A stretch of 36,100 nt of DNA. Origin: Chromobacterium alticapitis (GTDB lineage: Bacteria; Pseudomonadota; Gammaproteobacteria; Burkholderiales; Chromobacteriaceae). Within the stretch, counting starts at the first letter, position 1. Each line of letters begins with the position of its first letter. Position numbers and translations under genes: made by a program. The stretch lies in assembly GCF_002924365.1 (NCBI RefSeq), contig NZ_PQWB01000175.1:1-36100 (forward strand), read 5' to 3'. The notes under the pieces are model-generated. The model was not told the DNA's origin. It was given only the letters and a program-made list of their open reading frames with translations, and did not search any database. Of this stretch, positions 15,269-24,600 are shown piece after piece.

Positions 15269-17536
15269 ATGTCAGACGTTGAAGTGCCCCGCCCCGCCCC
15301 GCTCCGCGCGCCTTCCTCCCATCTGCAATTGCTGCGCGACGCCTCCTGGCGCAGCAAATGCCTGAGCGCGCTGTGTTGGCTACTGGCTTTTGGCATATTG
15401 TTCGGGCACGCGCTGCAACAGGACATCCGCCAGCAAGAGCAGGAATTCGCCGATACCGCCAAGCAGCTGCTGCAAAACGCTAACCGCGCCATAGAGGGCA
15501 GCCGGCGTTTGCAGCAGGACGTGGCCGATATCGTGGACGCCGGCCAGCCGGACCGCCAGGCGCGCATACACGCGCTGGCGCTGGTGGCGGCGCAGGGCCA
15601 CCCGCAACTGTACTTCATCGGTTATCAGCCGCTGGTCGGACAAGCGGAACGGCCCGGCTTCGAGCGGCAGCAGTCGCGCGCGCTGGGCAAACCCTACCGC
15701 ATACTCGACTACCTGCACGGCAGGCGCAACGACTGGCGCGACCCGGCAGCCTGGCGTCCCGCAGCCCAACGCACGCGCTACCTGCCGCTCAGCATGGCGG
15801 AGCCCGGCCTCGCGTCCCCGGACTGGCATGAAATGGGTCTGGACTTGCTGGACGACACTGTGCTGGGCCCATCATTCAATCAAGCCCTGGGACATCTACA
15901 GGCGATATCACCCACGCTGGAACTGCGCGATGACGAGCCGGGCGTAGCCATGCTGCGCACCGTTTACCGTGCGGCGCCGCCATCGCCGGTGCCCATGGTG
16001 CGCATCGAACAAGCCGCCGGCGTCATTTTGCAAGTCCTCTACCTGAAGCCACTCCTCGCTCTGACGCCCGCCCAATCCCAACGCTACACGCTTCGCCTGC
16101 AACGGCGCGACGGCGAAGCCCAGTCGCTGCCAATGGCCAACCAGGTCCCGGCCGATGGTCCGGCATCCTGGCTGCCCAAGCTCAATCGGCAAGAGCGCCT
16201 GCCCGGCCTGCCCTACGACATGCAGCTCAGCCGCCAGCTGCGCTTCGAACGCGCCGCCGCCGGCGAAGCCGCCCTTTGCGCGCTGTTCGCCCTGCTGCCC
16301 GCCTACCTGCTATGGCTGGTTTTGTCGCTGATGGAGCATAATCGCCGCGCCCGCGAACGCGTACAGGACGACATCTACCGCGAACGCGAATACGCCAGCG
16401 TCGCCCTTCGCGGCATTGGCGACGCCGTGATCAGCATAGACACCCAACACATCATTCAGTACTTGAACCCGGCGGCTGAGGCGTTGCTGGGGCTGCCCGC
16501 CTCGCAAGCGCTGCAGCGCAGGCTGCAGCAGGTGGCGCCGCTGCATTACGAGTTTTCGCGCCAGTCGGTGCGGGATCCAGTGGAACAAGCCATCGCCACG
16601 CAGCAGGTCGTGCACCTGGCGCAAAATTGCTACCTGAAGCGGCGCAGCGGCGAAAAGCTGCTGGTAGAAGGATCAGTATCCCCGCTGCTCGGCCGCAGCG
16701 GCCAATTGATAGGCAGCGTGCTGACCTTCCGCGACACCGCCCCCATACGCCGCCGCATGCTGGCCGCGCTGGAGGCCAGCGAAACCCGGCTGCGCCAGCA
16801 CGAGATGGAGCTGGCGCGCGTCGCTCGCATCAACACCATGGGCGAGATGGCCTCTGGCATCGCCCATGAGATCAACCAGCCCCTATCCGCCATCATGAGC
16901 TACTGCCAGGCCGCGCTCAGTCTGCTCGACGACGACGAAATCGACATGGCCATGCTGCGCCGCGCGCTGACGTCATCGGTCAACCAGGCCGACCGCGCCG
17001 GCCGCATCATCCACCGGCTGCGCGAGTTCGTCACTCGCAAAAATCATCAGCTGGTGCCGGTGCAGCTGAATCAGGCCGCGCACAACGCGCTGTCGCTGCT
17101 GGACTACGAGCTGCACGATCACGACATCCATATCGAGCAAAACTTCGCACACGAGTTGCCGTTGGTATACGCTGACACTATCCAGCTGGAGCAAGTGGTG
17201 CTGAACCTGGCGCGCAATGCGGTGGAAGCCATGGAACAGACCCGCCCCTGGGGGAGGCTTAGCATCGCCACCCGCAAGCAGGGCGACAGGGTGCGGCTGA
17301 TCATAGGCGACAATGGCTGCGGCATCCCCCCCGATAAGCTGGACCGGATCTTCGACCCGTTCTTCAGCACCAAACCGAACGGCATGGGCCTGGGCCTGGC
17401 CATCTGCCAGACCGCGGTCGAAGCCTTCGGCGGCAAGCTGAGCGCCGGCAACAAACCCGGCTCGGGCGCGGAGTTCATCATAGACCTGCCATGCGCCACC
17501 TGCGGCGTGGCGGCATCATCCGGAGCAGAAGCCTGA
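15269..17536 (+). CDS. Membrane-bound PAS sensor histidine kinase
   Basis: A 755-residue two-component kinase. Transmembrane segments lie at about residues 31-49 and 331-355 and enclose a roughly 280-residue periplasmic domain, whose sequence resembles CHASE-type sensors only weakly. A PAS domain follows (about 374-490: SVALRGIGDAVISIDTQHIIQYLNPAAEALLG). The dimerisation helix carries the phospho-acceptor His533 in GEMASGIAHEINQPLSAI. The ATPase domain has the N-box (VVLNLARNAVEAM), G1 (GDNGCGI) and G2 (GMGLGLAI) motifs. HEINQPL and the cognate FixJ-type regulator place it near the DctB/FixL/TtrS kinases. The signal is unknown. It overlaps the regulator gene by one base. Confidence 0.9.
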   Translation: MSDVEVPRPAPLRAPSSHLQLLRDASWRSKCLSALCWLLAFGILFGHALQQDIRQQEQEFADTAKQLLQNANRAIEGSRRLQQDVADIVDAGQPDRQARIHALALVAAQGHPQLYFIGYQPLVGQAERPGFERQQSRALGKPYRILDYLHGRRNDWRDPAAWRPAAQRTRYLPLSMAEPGLASPDWHEMGLDLLDDTVLGPSFNQALGHLQAISPTLELRDDEPGVAMLRTVYRAAPPSPVPMVRIEQAAGVILQVLYLKPLLALTPAQSQRYTLRLQRRDGEAQSLPMANQVPADGPASWLPKLNRQERLPGLPYDMQLSRQLRFERAAAGEAALCALFALLPAYLLWLVLSLMEHNRRARERVQDDIYREREYASVALRGIGDAVISIDTQHIIQYLNPAAEALLGLPASQALQRRLQQVAPLHYEFSRQSVRDPVEQAIATQQVVHLAQNCYLKRRSGEKLLVEGSVSPLLGRSGQLIGSVLTFRDTAPIRRRMLAALEASETRLRQHEMELARVARINTMGEMASGIAHEINQPLSAIMSYCQAALSLLDDDEIDMAMLRRALTSSVNQADRAGRIIHRLREFVTRKNHQLVPVQLNQAAHNALSLLDYELHDHDIHIEQNFAHELPLVYADTIQLEQVVLNLARNAVEAMEQTRPWGRLSIATRKQGDRVRLIIGDNGCGIPPDKLDRIFDPFFSTKPNGMGLGLAICQTAVEAFGGKLSAGNKPGSGAEFIIDLPCATCGVAASSGAEA

Positions 17537-18204
17537 TGCAAAACACCACCCCTACCGTCTTCATCGTCGACGACGATCCGGCCGTGCTGGACTCGCTCGC
17601 CATGCTGATCACCGCGCAGGGCATGCGCACCGTCACCTACCCCAATGCGATGGAATTCCTCGACGCCTATCACGGCAACCAGATCTGCTGCCTGGTGCTG
17701 GACATCCGCATGCCGCAGGTCACCGGCCTGGCGCTGCAGGAGCAGTTGGTCGAGCGCGACATCAACATTCCCATCGTGTTCATCACCGGACACGGCGACA
17801 TCGAACAGTGCCGCCGCGCCTTCCAGACCGGCGCCATCGATTTCCTGACCAAGCCGATAGACCAGACGCGGCTGATCTCCAGCCTGCGCCGCGGCATCCG
17901 CATCAGCATCCAGCAGCACCAGAAGGAAGAAGAAACCCAGGAGGTCATGAGCCAGCTTTCCCGCATCAGCGGCCGCGAGCGCGAAGTGCTGGAGCTGGTG
18001 GCCGATGGCCTGTCCAGCAAGGAGATCGCGCGTGAGCTGGACCTGTCTCCGCGCACCATAGAAGTGCATCGCGCCAATCTGTTCAGCAAGCTCGGCGTAG
18101 ACTCCCTGGCCGACCTGGTGCGTTTCTACCTGAAAGCGCTGGAAGCCACCGGCAAAAAGCGCAACGATGAGGTTTTTTTCAACGAACCGCCGCCAAACCA
18201 GTAA
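17536..18204 (+). CDS. FixJ/TtrR-type response regulator
   Basis: A 222-residue regulator. The receiver domain (residues 1-120) has the acidic pocket VDDDP, the phospho-acceptor Asp56 in VLDIRMPQVTG, Thr in FITGHG and Lys in FLTKPID. A Gln/Glu-rich linker leads to a LuxR-type HTH (about 150-205: SGREREVLELVADGLSSKEIARELDLSPRTIEVHRANLFSKLG). ATG 17536 overlaps the kinase stop (ATGA) with GGAG just upstream, so the two are translated together. The regulator most likely activates a target outside the window, since no obvious transport or respiratory operon adjoins. nadK follows after only nine bases. Confidence 0.92.
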   Translation: MQNTTPTVFIVDDDPAVLDSLAMLITAQGMRTVTYPNAMEFLDAYHGNQICCLVLDIRMPQVTGLALQEQLVERDINIPIVFITGHGDIEQCRRAFQTGAIDFLTKPIDQTRLISSLRRGIRISIQQHQKEEETQEVMSQLSRISGREREVLELVADGLSSKEIARELDLSPRTIEVHRANLFSKLGVDSLADLVRFYLKALEATGKKRNDEVFFNEPPPNQ

Positions 18205-18213
18205 AATCGACGC

Positions 18214-19089
18214 ATGCAAAGACTGTTCAAACACATCTGCCTGGTCGCCCGCCACAGCAAACCCGGCATCACGCCCTCGCTGCTGCAGTTGGCGGACCAC
18301 CTCGCCGCCGTCGGCGCCACGGTGATGATAGACAAGGAAAGCATCCCCGCGGACGAGGCCGGCGATCACGCGCTGATCGATCGCAACGACATGGGCAAGC
18401 TGGCCGACTTATGCATCGTGCTGGGCGGCGATGGCACCATGCTGTCCATCGCCCGCCTGCTGGCCCCCTACCGCGTGCCGCTGGTCGGCATCAACCAGGG
18501 CCGGCTGGGCTTCATGACCGATATCCCGCTGCACGAGATGCTGGACTCGGTAGACGCCATCCTGCACGGCAAATTCGTGCCGGAAGACCGCATCCTGCTG
18601 CAGGCGGCGGTGATCCGCGAGGAAGCCGAAGTCGCCAGCGCGCTAGCCTTCAACGACGTGGTGTTCAGCCGCGGCGCGGTGGGCTCGATGATAGAATTCG
18701 AGGTTTTCATCGACAACCAGTTCGTCTACAGCCAACGCTCGGACGGCCTGATCGTCTCCACGCCCACCGGCTCCACCGCCTACTCGCTGGCCTCCGGCGG
18801 CCCCATCCTGCACCCCACGCTGCAGGCCATCGCCCTGGTGCCCATCTGCCCGCAGTCGCTGTCCAACCGGCCGATTGCCGTCAACGACTCCTGCGAGGTG
18901 GAATTCATGCTGACCCGCGGCCTGGACGCGCGCGTGCATTTCGACGGCCAGCTGCACTGCGACCTGATGGAAATGGACCGGGTGATGATACGCCGCTACC
19001 GCAACCCGCTGCGCATCCTGCATCCCGAAGGCTACAACTACTACGACATGCTGCGCCACAAGCTGCACTGGGGCGAGCGCCTGATCTAA
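18214..19089 (+). CDS. nadK: NAD kinase
   Basis: A 291-residue ATP-NAD kinase that makes NADP. The diagnostic GGDGT motif is at residues 71-75, with the catalytic Asp73. NQGRLGFMTD, the FNDVVFSRG segment, and the strongly conserved SDGLIVSTPTGSTAYSLASGGPI and ICPQSLSNRPI motifs are all present. The length matches other proteobacterial NadK. It starts nine bases after the response regulator and is followed by recN after 19 bases; nadK-recN adjacency is common in proteobacteria. It may be read through from the kinase-regulator promoter. Confidence 0.95.
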   Translation: MQRLFKHICLVARHSKPGITPSLLQLADHLAAVGATVMIDKESIPADEAGDHALIDRNDMGKLADLCIVLGGDGTMLSIARLLAPYRVPLVGINQGRLGFMTDIPLHEMLDSVDAILHGKFVPEDRILLQAAVIREEAEVASALAFNDVVFSRGAVGSMIEFEVFIDNQFVYSQRSDGLIVSTPTGSTAYSLASGGPILHPTLQAIALVPICPQSLSNRPIAVNDSCEVEFMLTRGLDARVHFDGQLHCDLMEMDRVMIRRYRNPLRILHPEGYNYYDMLRHKLHWGERLI

Positions 19090-19108
19090 CCGGCACAGAC
19101 CACACACC

Positions 19109-20773
19109 ATGCTTCTCTCGCTGACCGTAAAAGACTTCGTCATCGTCGACCGCATCGCGCTGGATTTTTCCGACGGCTTCACCGTGCTGACCGGCGAAAC
19201 CGGCGCCGGCAAATCCATCATGCTGGACGCGCTGAGCCTGCTGCTGGGCGATCGCGCCGAAGGCGCCCAGGTGCGCGAAGGCGCCGAGCGCGCCGAAATC
19301 ACCGCGGAGTTCTCCATAGACCGCAGGCCGGAAGTGGCAGCCTGGCTCGCCGCGAACGAACTGTCCGGCGACGAAGGCGTGCTGCTGCTGCGCCGGCTGA
19401 TAGACCGCGGCGGCCGCTCCAAAAGCTTCATCAACGGCCAGGCCTCCACGCTGGTCCAGCTCAAGCAGTTGGGCGAATTCCTGGTGGACATCCACGGCCA
19501 GCACGCCCACCAATCGCTGATGAAGAGCGAAACCCAGCGCCAACTGCTGGATGCCTACGCCGGCTCCGCCGCGTTGGCCCGCGACGTCAACAAGGCCTGG
19601 CAGGAATGGCAGGCCGCGCGCCAGGCCCGGCAAGACGCGGAACGGCTGTCGCGCGAATCCGAAGTGGAGCGCGAGCGCCTGACCTGGCAAATCGGCGAGC
19701 TATCCGAGCTAAACCTGCAGCCTGACGAATGGACCTCGCTGAGCCAAAGCCACACCCGGCTGGCCAACTCCGCCGAACTGGTGCAAAGCGCCCAGCAAGC
19801 CGTGGATACGCTGTCAGAAAACGACGACAGCTGCCTGTCCCAACTTGCCCACGTGCAAAATCGCCTGTCCAAGCTGTCCAACCTGGACCCGCGGCTGGCC
19901 GACACCCTATCGCTGCTGGACTCCGTCGAGGCCGAGCTGCGCGAAGTGGTGTACAGCCTGCGCGACTACGCCAGCGATATCGACCAGGATCCAAGCCAAT
20001 TGGCGGAAATGGAGCGCCGGCTGGACCTGCTGATGAGCGCGGCCCGAAAATACCGCGTGCAGCCCGCCGACCTGTCCGGCAAGCTGGCCGACTGGCAGCA
20101 ACAGCTGGCCGCGCTGGAAGCCAGCGTGGACGTGGAAGCCCTGAGCGTGGCTGAAGCCGCCAGCCTGGCGCGCTACCGCGCGCTGGCGGAGTCCTTGTCC
20201 GGCAAGCGCCGCCAGGCGGCCAGCGAGCTGTCCGAGCGCATCTCCGGCGAAATGCAGAAGCTGGCCATGGGCGGCGCGCGCTTCGCCATAGAGCTGTCCG
20301 CGCTGGCCGAACCCGGCGCCCACGGCCTGGAATCCATAGAATACCTGGTGGCCGCCAACGCCGGCACCAGCCTGCGACCGCTAGCCAAAGTCGCCTCCGG
20401 CGGCGAACTGTCCCGCATCAGCCTGGCCATGCAGGTGGTGATCAGCCAAGTGGCCAGCGTGCCCACCCTAATCTTCGACGAAGTGGACGTGGGCATAGGC
20501 GGCCGCGTGGCGGAAGTGATAGGCCACATGCTGCGAGACCTGGGCCAGCGCTACCAGGTGTTGTGCATCACCCACCTGCCCCAGGTGGCATCCTGCGGCA
20601 AACAGCATTGGCAAGTCAGCAAGCGCGAGCATAAAGGCCAGGTGCTCAGCCGCATCGCGCCGCTGGACGCAGAACAGCGCGTGCTGGAAATCGCCCGCAT
20701 GCTGGGCGGCGCCGAACTGACGCAAACCACGCGCGAACACGCAGCGGAAATGCTGGCCGCCAACGCCGTCTGA
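19109..20773 (+). CDS. recN: DNA repair protein RecN
   Basis: A 554-residue SMC-like ATPase of double-strand break repair. The N-terminal Walker A is GETGAGKS (residues 29-36), with the characteristic MLLSLTVKDFVIVDRIALDF start. A long coiled-coil region with heptad-like Leu/Ala occupies about 160-370. The C-terminal half carries the signature ASGGELSRISLAMQVV, Walker B LIFDEVDVGIGG and the His switch CITHLPQVAS. The length is normal. RecN is an SOS gene in many proteobacteria, but no clear CTG-N10-CAG box is seen in the 19-base gap to nadK, so an SOS promoter would have to lie inside nadK. Confidence 0.95.
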   Translation: MLLSLTVKDFVIVDRIALDFSDGFTVLTGETGAGKSIMLDALSLLLGDRAEGAQVREGAERAEITAEFSIDRRPEVAAWLAANELSGDEGVLLLRRLIDRGGRSKSFINGQASTLVQLKQLGEFLVDIHGQHAHQSLMKSETQRQLLDAYAGSAALARDVNKAWQEWQAARQARQDAERLSRESEVERERLTWQIGELSELNLQPDEWTSLSQSHTRLANSAELVQSAQQAVDTLSENDDSCLSQLAHVQNRLSKLSNLDPRLADTLSLLDSVEAELREVVYSLRDYASDIDQDPSQLAEMERRLDLLMSAARKYRVQPADLSGKLADWQQQLAALEASVDVEALSVAEAASLARYRALAESLSGKRRQAASELSERISGEMQKLAMGGARFAIELSALAEPGAHGLESIEYLVAANAGTSLRPLAKVASGGELSRISLAMQVVISQVASVPTLIFDEVDVGIGGRVAEVIGHMLRDLGQRYQVLCITHLPQVASCGKQHWQVSKREHKGQVLSRIAPLDAEQRVLEIARMLGGAELTQTTREHAAEMLAANAV

Positions 20774-20880
20774 ATCCTCGCTGCGCCCAAGCCTGAAGCT
20801 GCGCCTCAACAAGAACAAGTTTATCAAGAATGGACTTGCAAATCTTCGCTGCAGAAGATGCCCATCCTTGAGGCGCCGAT

Positions 20881-20947
20881 TCACGCTCCCGGCCAGCGCG
20901 GATGCAGGTCATCGATCACAAAAACATGCTCGTGCGCATCGTCATTC
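20881..20947 (-). pseudogene. C-terminal gene fragment cut by the IS5-family element
   Basis: On the minus strand a frame emerges from the left end of the IS and reads NDDAHEHVFVIDDLHPRWPGA before a TGA (20883-20881). It looks like a protein C-terminus rather than noise, but is too short to name. The matching upstream part is not found beyond the other end of the IS, where the tRNA flank begins. This suggests a deletion accompanied or followed the insertion. Confidence 0.3.
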
Positions 20948-20962
20948 GGCTTTGTTGCATAA
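20948..20962 (+). repeat. Left inverted repeat of the IS5-family element
   Basis: GGCTTTGTTGCATAA. It matches the right repeat except at positions 4 and 5. Confidence 0.8.
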
Positions 20963-20992
20963 CCCCGCCACCAGCTGCGGTATGCTAAGGCG

Positions 20993-21930
20993 ATGAACAC
21001 CGTAGCACCCCAGAACAAGAAGCCCAAGCAACGCTACACGACCACCAACTGGCATGACTACGACGCGGCTCTGACCGCACGCGGATCGCTCCTGGTTTGG
21101 CTCGACAAAGACATGCAGTGGCTGGCCGAACCTACCGGCAATAACGGCCGGCCAGCCAAATACACCGACGCGGCCATCCAGTTTGTCTGAGCATTAAATG
21201 CTTGTTCAATCTGCCATTGCGCCAGAGTCTGGGCATAGCGCAAAGCCTGCTGCAATTAGCGGAACTCGACTGGCCGTCGCCGGACCACTCCACCGCATGC
21301 CGTCGCCAGCGCACTTTGCAGGTCAAGATCGGCTATCGCCGCAACAACGGCCCGCTGCATCTGCTGGTTGACAGTACAGGCATCCTGTTTCTGGGCGAAG
21401 GCGAGTGGAAACGCAAAAAACATGGCGCCGAATATCGTCGGCAATGGCGCAAGGTACACCTCGGCATCGATGCCGAAACGCTGGAAATCCGGGCCATCGA
21501 GGTGACTGGCAATGGTGCGGGAGACGCGCCGATACTGCCGGAGTGGTTGATGCCGCTGCCGGCGGATGAACCCGTTGCCACGGCGACGCTGGATGGCGCG
21601 TATGACACCCAGGGCTGTTACGCAGCGCGACTTGAGCGGGGGATCCTGCCGGTGATTCCGCCGCGCAAGAACGCCAAGCCGTGGAAGTCGAGCATTGCCG
21701 ACAGCGAAGTCCGCAACGCGGCGATTGCAGCGTGCAAACGCTTGGGGCGACGAATCTGGAAACGCTGGAGCGGCTATCACCGGCGCAGTCTGGTGGAAAC
21801 GAAGATGCATGGTTTCAAGTGACTGGGGAGCCGAGTGATGGCGCTCACCTTTGATCGGCAGGTGGCGGAACTGCAAGTGCGCGCGGCGCTGTTGAACCGC
21901 TTTACCGCCCTTGGCAGACCGTGGCGGTAA
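20993..21930 (+). pseudogene. IS5-family transposase, inactivated by frameshift and nonsense codon
   Basis: The start at ATG 20993 gives a 65-residue N-terminal piece ending in DAAIQFV and a TGA (21188-21190). Adding one base near 21184 restores the family sequence across the break (QF-CLSIKCLFNLPLRQS), so a single-base deletion is likely. The rest reads well in the other frame, with the catalytic region VDSTGILFLGEGEW, KKHGAEYRRQWRKVHLGID, LDGAYDT and SGYHRRSLVETKMHGFK. A second lesion is the in-frame TGA at 21820-21822, where relatives have a Leu codon. The reading continues to the natural end at TAA 21928-21930. Because two independent lesions exist, programmed frameshifting is unlikely to rescue it. 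Confidence 0.9.
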
Positions 21931-21983
21931 CGGCGATGGGCTAAATCCGTTTGGGGAAAGGGGAGCCTCGCCCTGTTCTGGAT

Positions 21984-21998
21984 TTATGCAACAGCGCC
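21984..21998 (-). repeat. Right inverted repeat of the IS5-family element
   Basis: Reverse complement reads GGCGCTGTTGCATAA, pairing with the left repeat at 13 of 15 positions. Confidence 0.8.
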
Positions 21999-22023
21999 CA
22001 GCCTTAAGGGAATCTGGGGTAGG

Positions 22024-22090
22024 AAAAACAAAACCGCCGAAACCCGCGCCAAATATAGCTTCAAGGCTAATTTGCGCTGATTAGGGCGGC
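22024..22090 (-). terminator. Possible terminator region of tRNA-Ser
   Basis: Downstream of the tRNA on the minus strand, GCCGCC (22090-22085) could pair with GGCGG (22038-22034), which is followed by TTTTGTTTTT (22033-22024). The loop is long and a small CTAAT/ATTAG hairpin sits within it. The T-rich tail is suggestive; the stem is weak. Confidence 0.3.
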
Positions 22091-22098
22091 TTGTGATT

Positions 22099-22188
<90 letters not shown>

Positions 22189-22207
22189 ATCATGTGATGA
22201 GCGAGCG

Positions 22208-22236
22208 ATTCTATCTGGAATCATGGGATTTGACTA
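22208..22236 (-). promoter_or_regulatory. Candidate promoter of tRNA-Ser
   Basis: On the minus strand TAGTCA (22236-22231) lies 17 bases before TAGAAT (22213-22208), which is a 5-of-6 match to the -10 consensus. The -35 is only moderate. Transcription would begin about 12 bases before the tRNA 5' end. Confidence 0.4.
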
Positions 22237-22477
22237 GCCCCGCCCCCGCAATCCAAGCAAGCAGTCCGCCTCTCAGCGGTAATTGCATAGGGTTTCAACC
22301 GCTAAGTGGGACCTGCATCCCCAAATTTGTCAGCATAAAGCGGACGTGAAGCCATCCGACACAGACCAAACAGGACTCGCTAGACCGACACATTCGCCTT
22401 GACCTCCCAGCCATCGCAGCGGATACTGCTGCCGCCTCAGTCCGGCCCGACTCTCAATCCATACCCAGTTGTCATTT
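22237..22477. other. Intergenic stretch between tRNA-Ser and the helicase gene
   Basis: No gene, terminator or repeat that I can support. The base composition is more even than the coding DNA around it. It must contain the helicase promoter, but no convincing -35/-10 pair is visible. Confidence 0.4.
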
Positions 22478-23740
22478 ATGCCATTCATCTCTCTGGGCCT
22501 GTCGCCCCACCTGGCCCAGTCCGCCCTTGAACAAGGCTATACGCAAGCCACCGCCATCCAAACCGCCGCCATACCCTTAGTTCTGCAAGGAGGCGATGTG
22601 CTGGCCACCGCGCAAACCGGCTCCGGCAAGACGGCATCGTTCTGCTTGCCCTTGCTTCAGCAATGGCTGGACAGCCCGCGCGCCGTGCTGCGCCAACCGC
22701 ACGCCCTTATTCTGCTGCCGACGCGCGAGCTGGCGGTCCAAGTGGGCTGTATTTTGCGCGAGCTGGCCGAAGGTCTGCCGCGCAAGCTGAAAGTGGCCGT
22801 AGTCTACGGCGGCGTGTCCATCAATCCGCAAATGATGGCCCTGCGCGGCGGCGCCGACATCGTGGCGGCTACGCCGGGACGGCTGTTGGACTTGCTTGAG
22901 CGCAATGCCCTGCGGCTGTCGTCGGTCAAGACCTTGGTGCTGGACGAAGCCGACCGCCTACTGGACCAAGGCTTCGCCGACGAACTGAGCAGCGTGCTGG
23001 AGCGCCTGCCGGCAGCGCGGCAAAACCTGCTGTTTTCCGCGACGTTTCCGGCCGAAGTGAGCGCGCTGGCCGAGAAAGTGCTGAATCAACCGCAGCGCAT
23101 AGCCATAGCGCAAACCGCCGCCACCGCGCCGGACATCCGCCAACGCGCCATCGAGGTGGATGCCGGCCGGCGTACCCTGCTGCTGCGCCACTTGCTGCAG
23201 ACGAATGACTGGGACCGGGCGCTGGTATTCGTCGCCAGCCGGCAGGCCGCCGACCGCGTGGCGGACAAGTTGCAGCGCAACGGCGTCTCCGCCGCCGCGC
23301 TGCATGGAGATTGCAGTCAAAGCCAGCGCGGCCAGGCCTTGGCCGATCTCAAATCCGGCCGCCTGCGGGTGCTGGTAGCCACCGACGTCGCAGCCCGCGG
23401 CATAGACATCGCCCGGCTGCCGCTGGTGGTGAACTACGATCTGCCGCGCTCGCCGGCGGATTACACCCACCGCATCGGCCGCACCGGCCGCGCCGGCGCC
23501 AGCGGCGAGGCCATCAGCTTCGTCAGCGCCGATTGCGCCGCGCATTTCAAATTGATTGAAAAACGCCAGCAGACGCGCGTGCCGCGCGAACGCATTCCAG
23601 GCTTCGAGCCAACGGAAACCGCAACGCCCTCGGCCTTGCCGGCCGACCCGGACGGCAACGGCGGGATCAAGGGCAAACGCAAGAGCAAGAAAGACAAGCT
23701 GCGCGAGGCGGCCGCCCTGCAACTGGCGCGTGAGGACTAA
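22478..23740 (+). CDS. DEAD-box ATP-dependent RNA helicase (RhlE-like)
   Basis: A 420-residue helicase that unwinds RNA duplexes, with roles such as ribosome assembly or mRNA decay. The motifs appear in order: Q-motif (FISLGLSP... GYTQATAIQTAAIPLVLQG), motif I AQTGSGKT (45-52), Ia PTRELAVQV, Ib TPGRLLDLL, II VLDEADRLLDQGF, III SATFP, IV VFVASRQAAD, V ATDVAARGIDI and VI HRIGRTGRAG. The C-terminal tail is short and lysine-rich (KGKRKSKKDKLREAA), typical of the RhlE group. A TTG at 22469 precedes, but ATG 22478 gives the standard N-terminus. A strong intrinsic terminator follows. Confidence 0.93.
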   Translation: MPFISLGLSPHLAQSALEQGYTQATAIQTAAIPLVLQGGDVLATAQTGSGKTASFCLPLLQQWLDSPRAVLRQPHALILLPTRELAVQVGCILRELAEGLPRKLKVAVVYGGVSINPQMMALRGGADIVAATPGRLLDLLERNALRLSSVKTLVLDEADRLLDQGFADELSSVLERLPAARQNLLFSATFPAEVSALAEKVLNQPQRIAIAQTAATAPDIRQRAIEVDAGRRTLLLRHLLQTNDWDRALVFVASRQAADRVADKLQRNGVSAAALHGDCSQSQRGQALADLKSGRLRVLVATDVAARGIDIARLPLVVNYDLPRSPADYTHRIGRTGRAGASGEAISFVSADCAAHFKLIEKRQQTRVPRERIPGFEPTETATPSALPADPDGNGGIKGKRKSKKDKLREAAALQLARED

Positions 23741-23809
23741 GACAAGCTTTCGACGGTTAGCCCCATCGCGCCAGCCAAGCTGCGCAATGCGCGATCGCCC
23801 TCACATTCA

Positions 23810-23846
23810 AACATCAAAGCCCAGAACAGAGGGCTTTGATGTTTTA
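23810..23846 (+). terminator. Intrinsic terminator after the helicase gene
   Basis: AACATCAAAGCCC (23810-23822) and its exact complement at 23831-23843 form a 13-bp stem with an eight-base loop. The stem ends in TT and is followed by two more T (T-run 23842-23845). It sits 70 bases after the helicase stop and ends 22 bases before the stop of the convergent gene, so it may serve both directions. Confidence 0.8.
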
Positions 23847-23867
23847 AGCAGGCGGCATGCCAAGCCG

Positions 23868-24599
23868 TTAATGCGTTTTGCGCAGCGGTAGCGTTCGCCA
23901 GATTTGATCCGCCTTTTGCTCAGCGGCCGCCCTTTGCTGCGCAGTCAAAGCCTGGTAGTCCTTGGTTTTCAGAAACCAGTCGGCGCTGAGCGCGTCGCCG
24001 GCGCGGCGCGCCACCAAGTTCCAGGCCGCGGCATCCTGCGGCTGCTTGTCCAGCAGATAGCTCTCCGAGATCATGGCCGCGGCATGGGCATTGCCCTGCG
24101 CGTAGGCTTGCTGCAGCGCCTCCCTCGCCTGCTCGCGATAGCGAAAACCCGGCTCGTAGTCCGGCTCGCGCGGATGGCCATCCAATTGGAACAGATAACG
24201 CTCCGCCAGATGCGTCAAGGCCTGCGGATCGCCCCGCCGGGCCGCTTCGCGCAAGTCGGACAGCGACATCTTGTAATAGCGCACGTCTATCTGGTAACCC
24301 AGCTTGCGCAGCTGCTGTTTTCGCTCACGCTCCGCCTGCGTCTCCGGCGGCGGATCGCCTCCCTGCGCAGACAATGCCGAGGGATCCCCCCCGACCGCGA
24401 AACTGAATCCGCCGGAGGCGGACTGCTCCGCATCCCCCGCCTTGGCAGCCCTCACCCCGGCGCCCTGCGCGGGACTGGAGTGCGCCGACGCTCGCGTCGG
24501 CGCGCCTCCAGCCTCGGCCGAGCGCGCGGGCAACCATAACCACGCCGCGGCGGCCGCTGCTCCAGCGACCGCTACGAGCAACAAGGTTGCCCTCTTCAT
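23868..24599 (-). CDS. Exported Sel1-like protein of unknown function
   Basis: A 243-residue protein with an N-terminal hydrophobic segment (residues 4-22, LLLVAVAGAAAAAAWLWLP) that acts as signal peptide or anchor. A low-complexity Ala/Gly/Ser/Pro region follows (25-85), then a charged helix and a C-terminal part with Sel1-like repeat features: LREAARRGDPQALTHLAERYLF and LQQAYAQGNAHAAAMISESYLL, each with the A-x-x-G-x-x-x-A spacing. Sel1 repeats mediate protein contacts. Its ATG lies one base after the stop of the zinc peptidase gene, so translation is coupled and the products may cooperate in the periplasm or at the surface. No known family name fits. Confidence 0.75.
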   Translation of the reverse strand: MKRATLLLVAVAGAAAAAAWLWLPARSAEAGGAPTRASAHSSPAQGAGVRAAKAGDAEQSASGGFSFAVGGDPSALSAQGGDPPPETQAERERKQQLRKLGYQIDVRYYKMSLSDLREAARRGDPQALTHLAERYLFQLDGHPREPDYEPGFRYREQAREALQQAYAQGNAHAAAMISESYLLDKQPQDAAAWNLVARRAGDALSADWFLKTKDYQALTAQQRAAAEQKADQIWRTLPLRKTH

Positions 24600-24600
24600 A

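Larger units (their letters stand above)
20948..21998 (+). mobile_element. Degenerate IS5-family insertion sequence
   Basis: About 1.05 kb bounded by imperfect inverted repeats: GGCTTTGTTGCATAA at 20948-20962 and its counterpart GGCGCTGTTGCATAA (reverse complement of 21984-21998), 13 of 15 identical. It contains a broken IS5-type transposase gene. The immediate flanks do not match each other, so no target duplication is visible; the insertion is old or rearranged. Confidence 0.9.

Noticed and set aside
17119-18369. 416-codon minus-strand frame
   Set aside because: It covers the kinase end, response regulator and nadK start, all with clear motifs on the plus strand. High GC makes long antisense frames common here.
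21183-21190. Programmed frameshift in the IS5-type transposase
   Set aside because: There is no slippery heptamer, a one-base deletion explains the break, and a second nonsense codon at 21820 shows that the gene is decaying.
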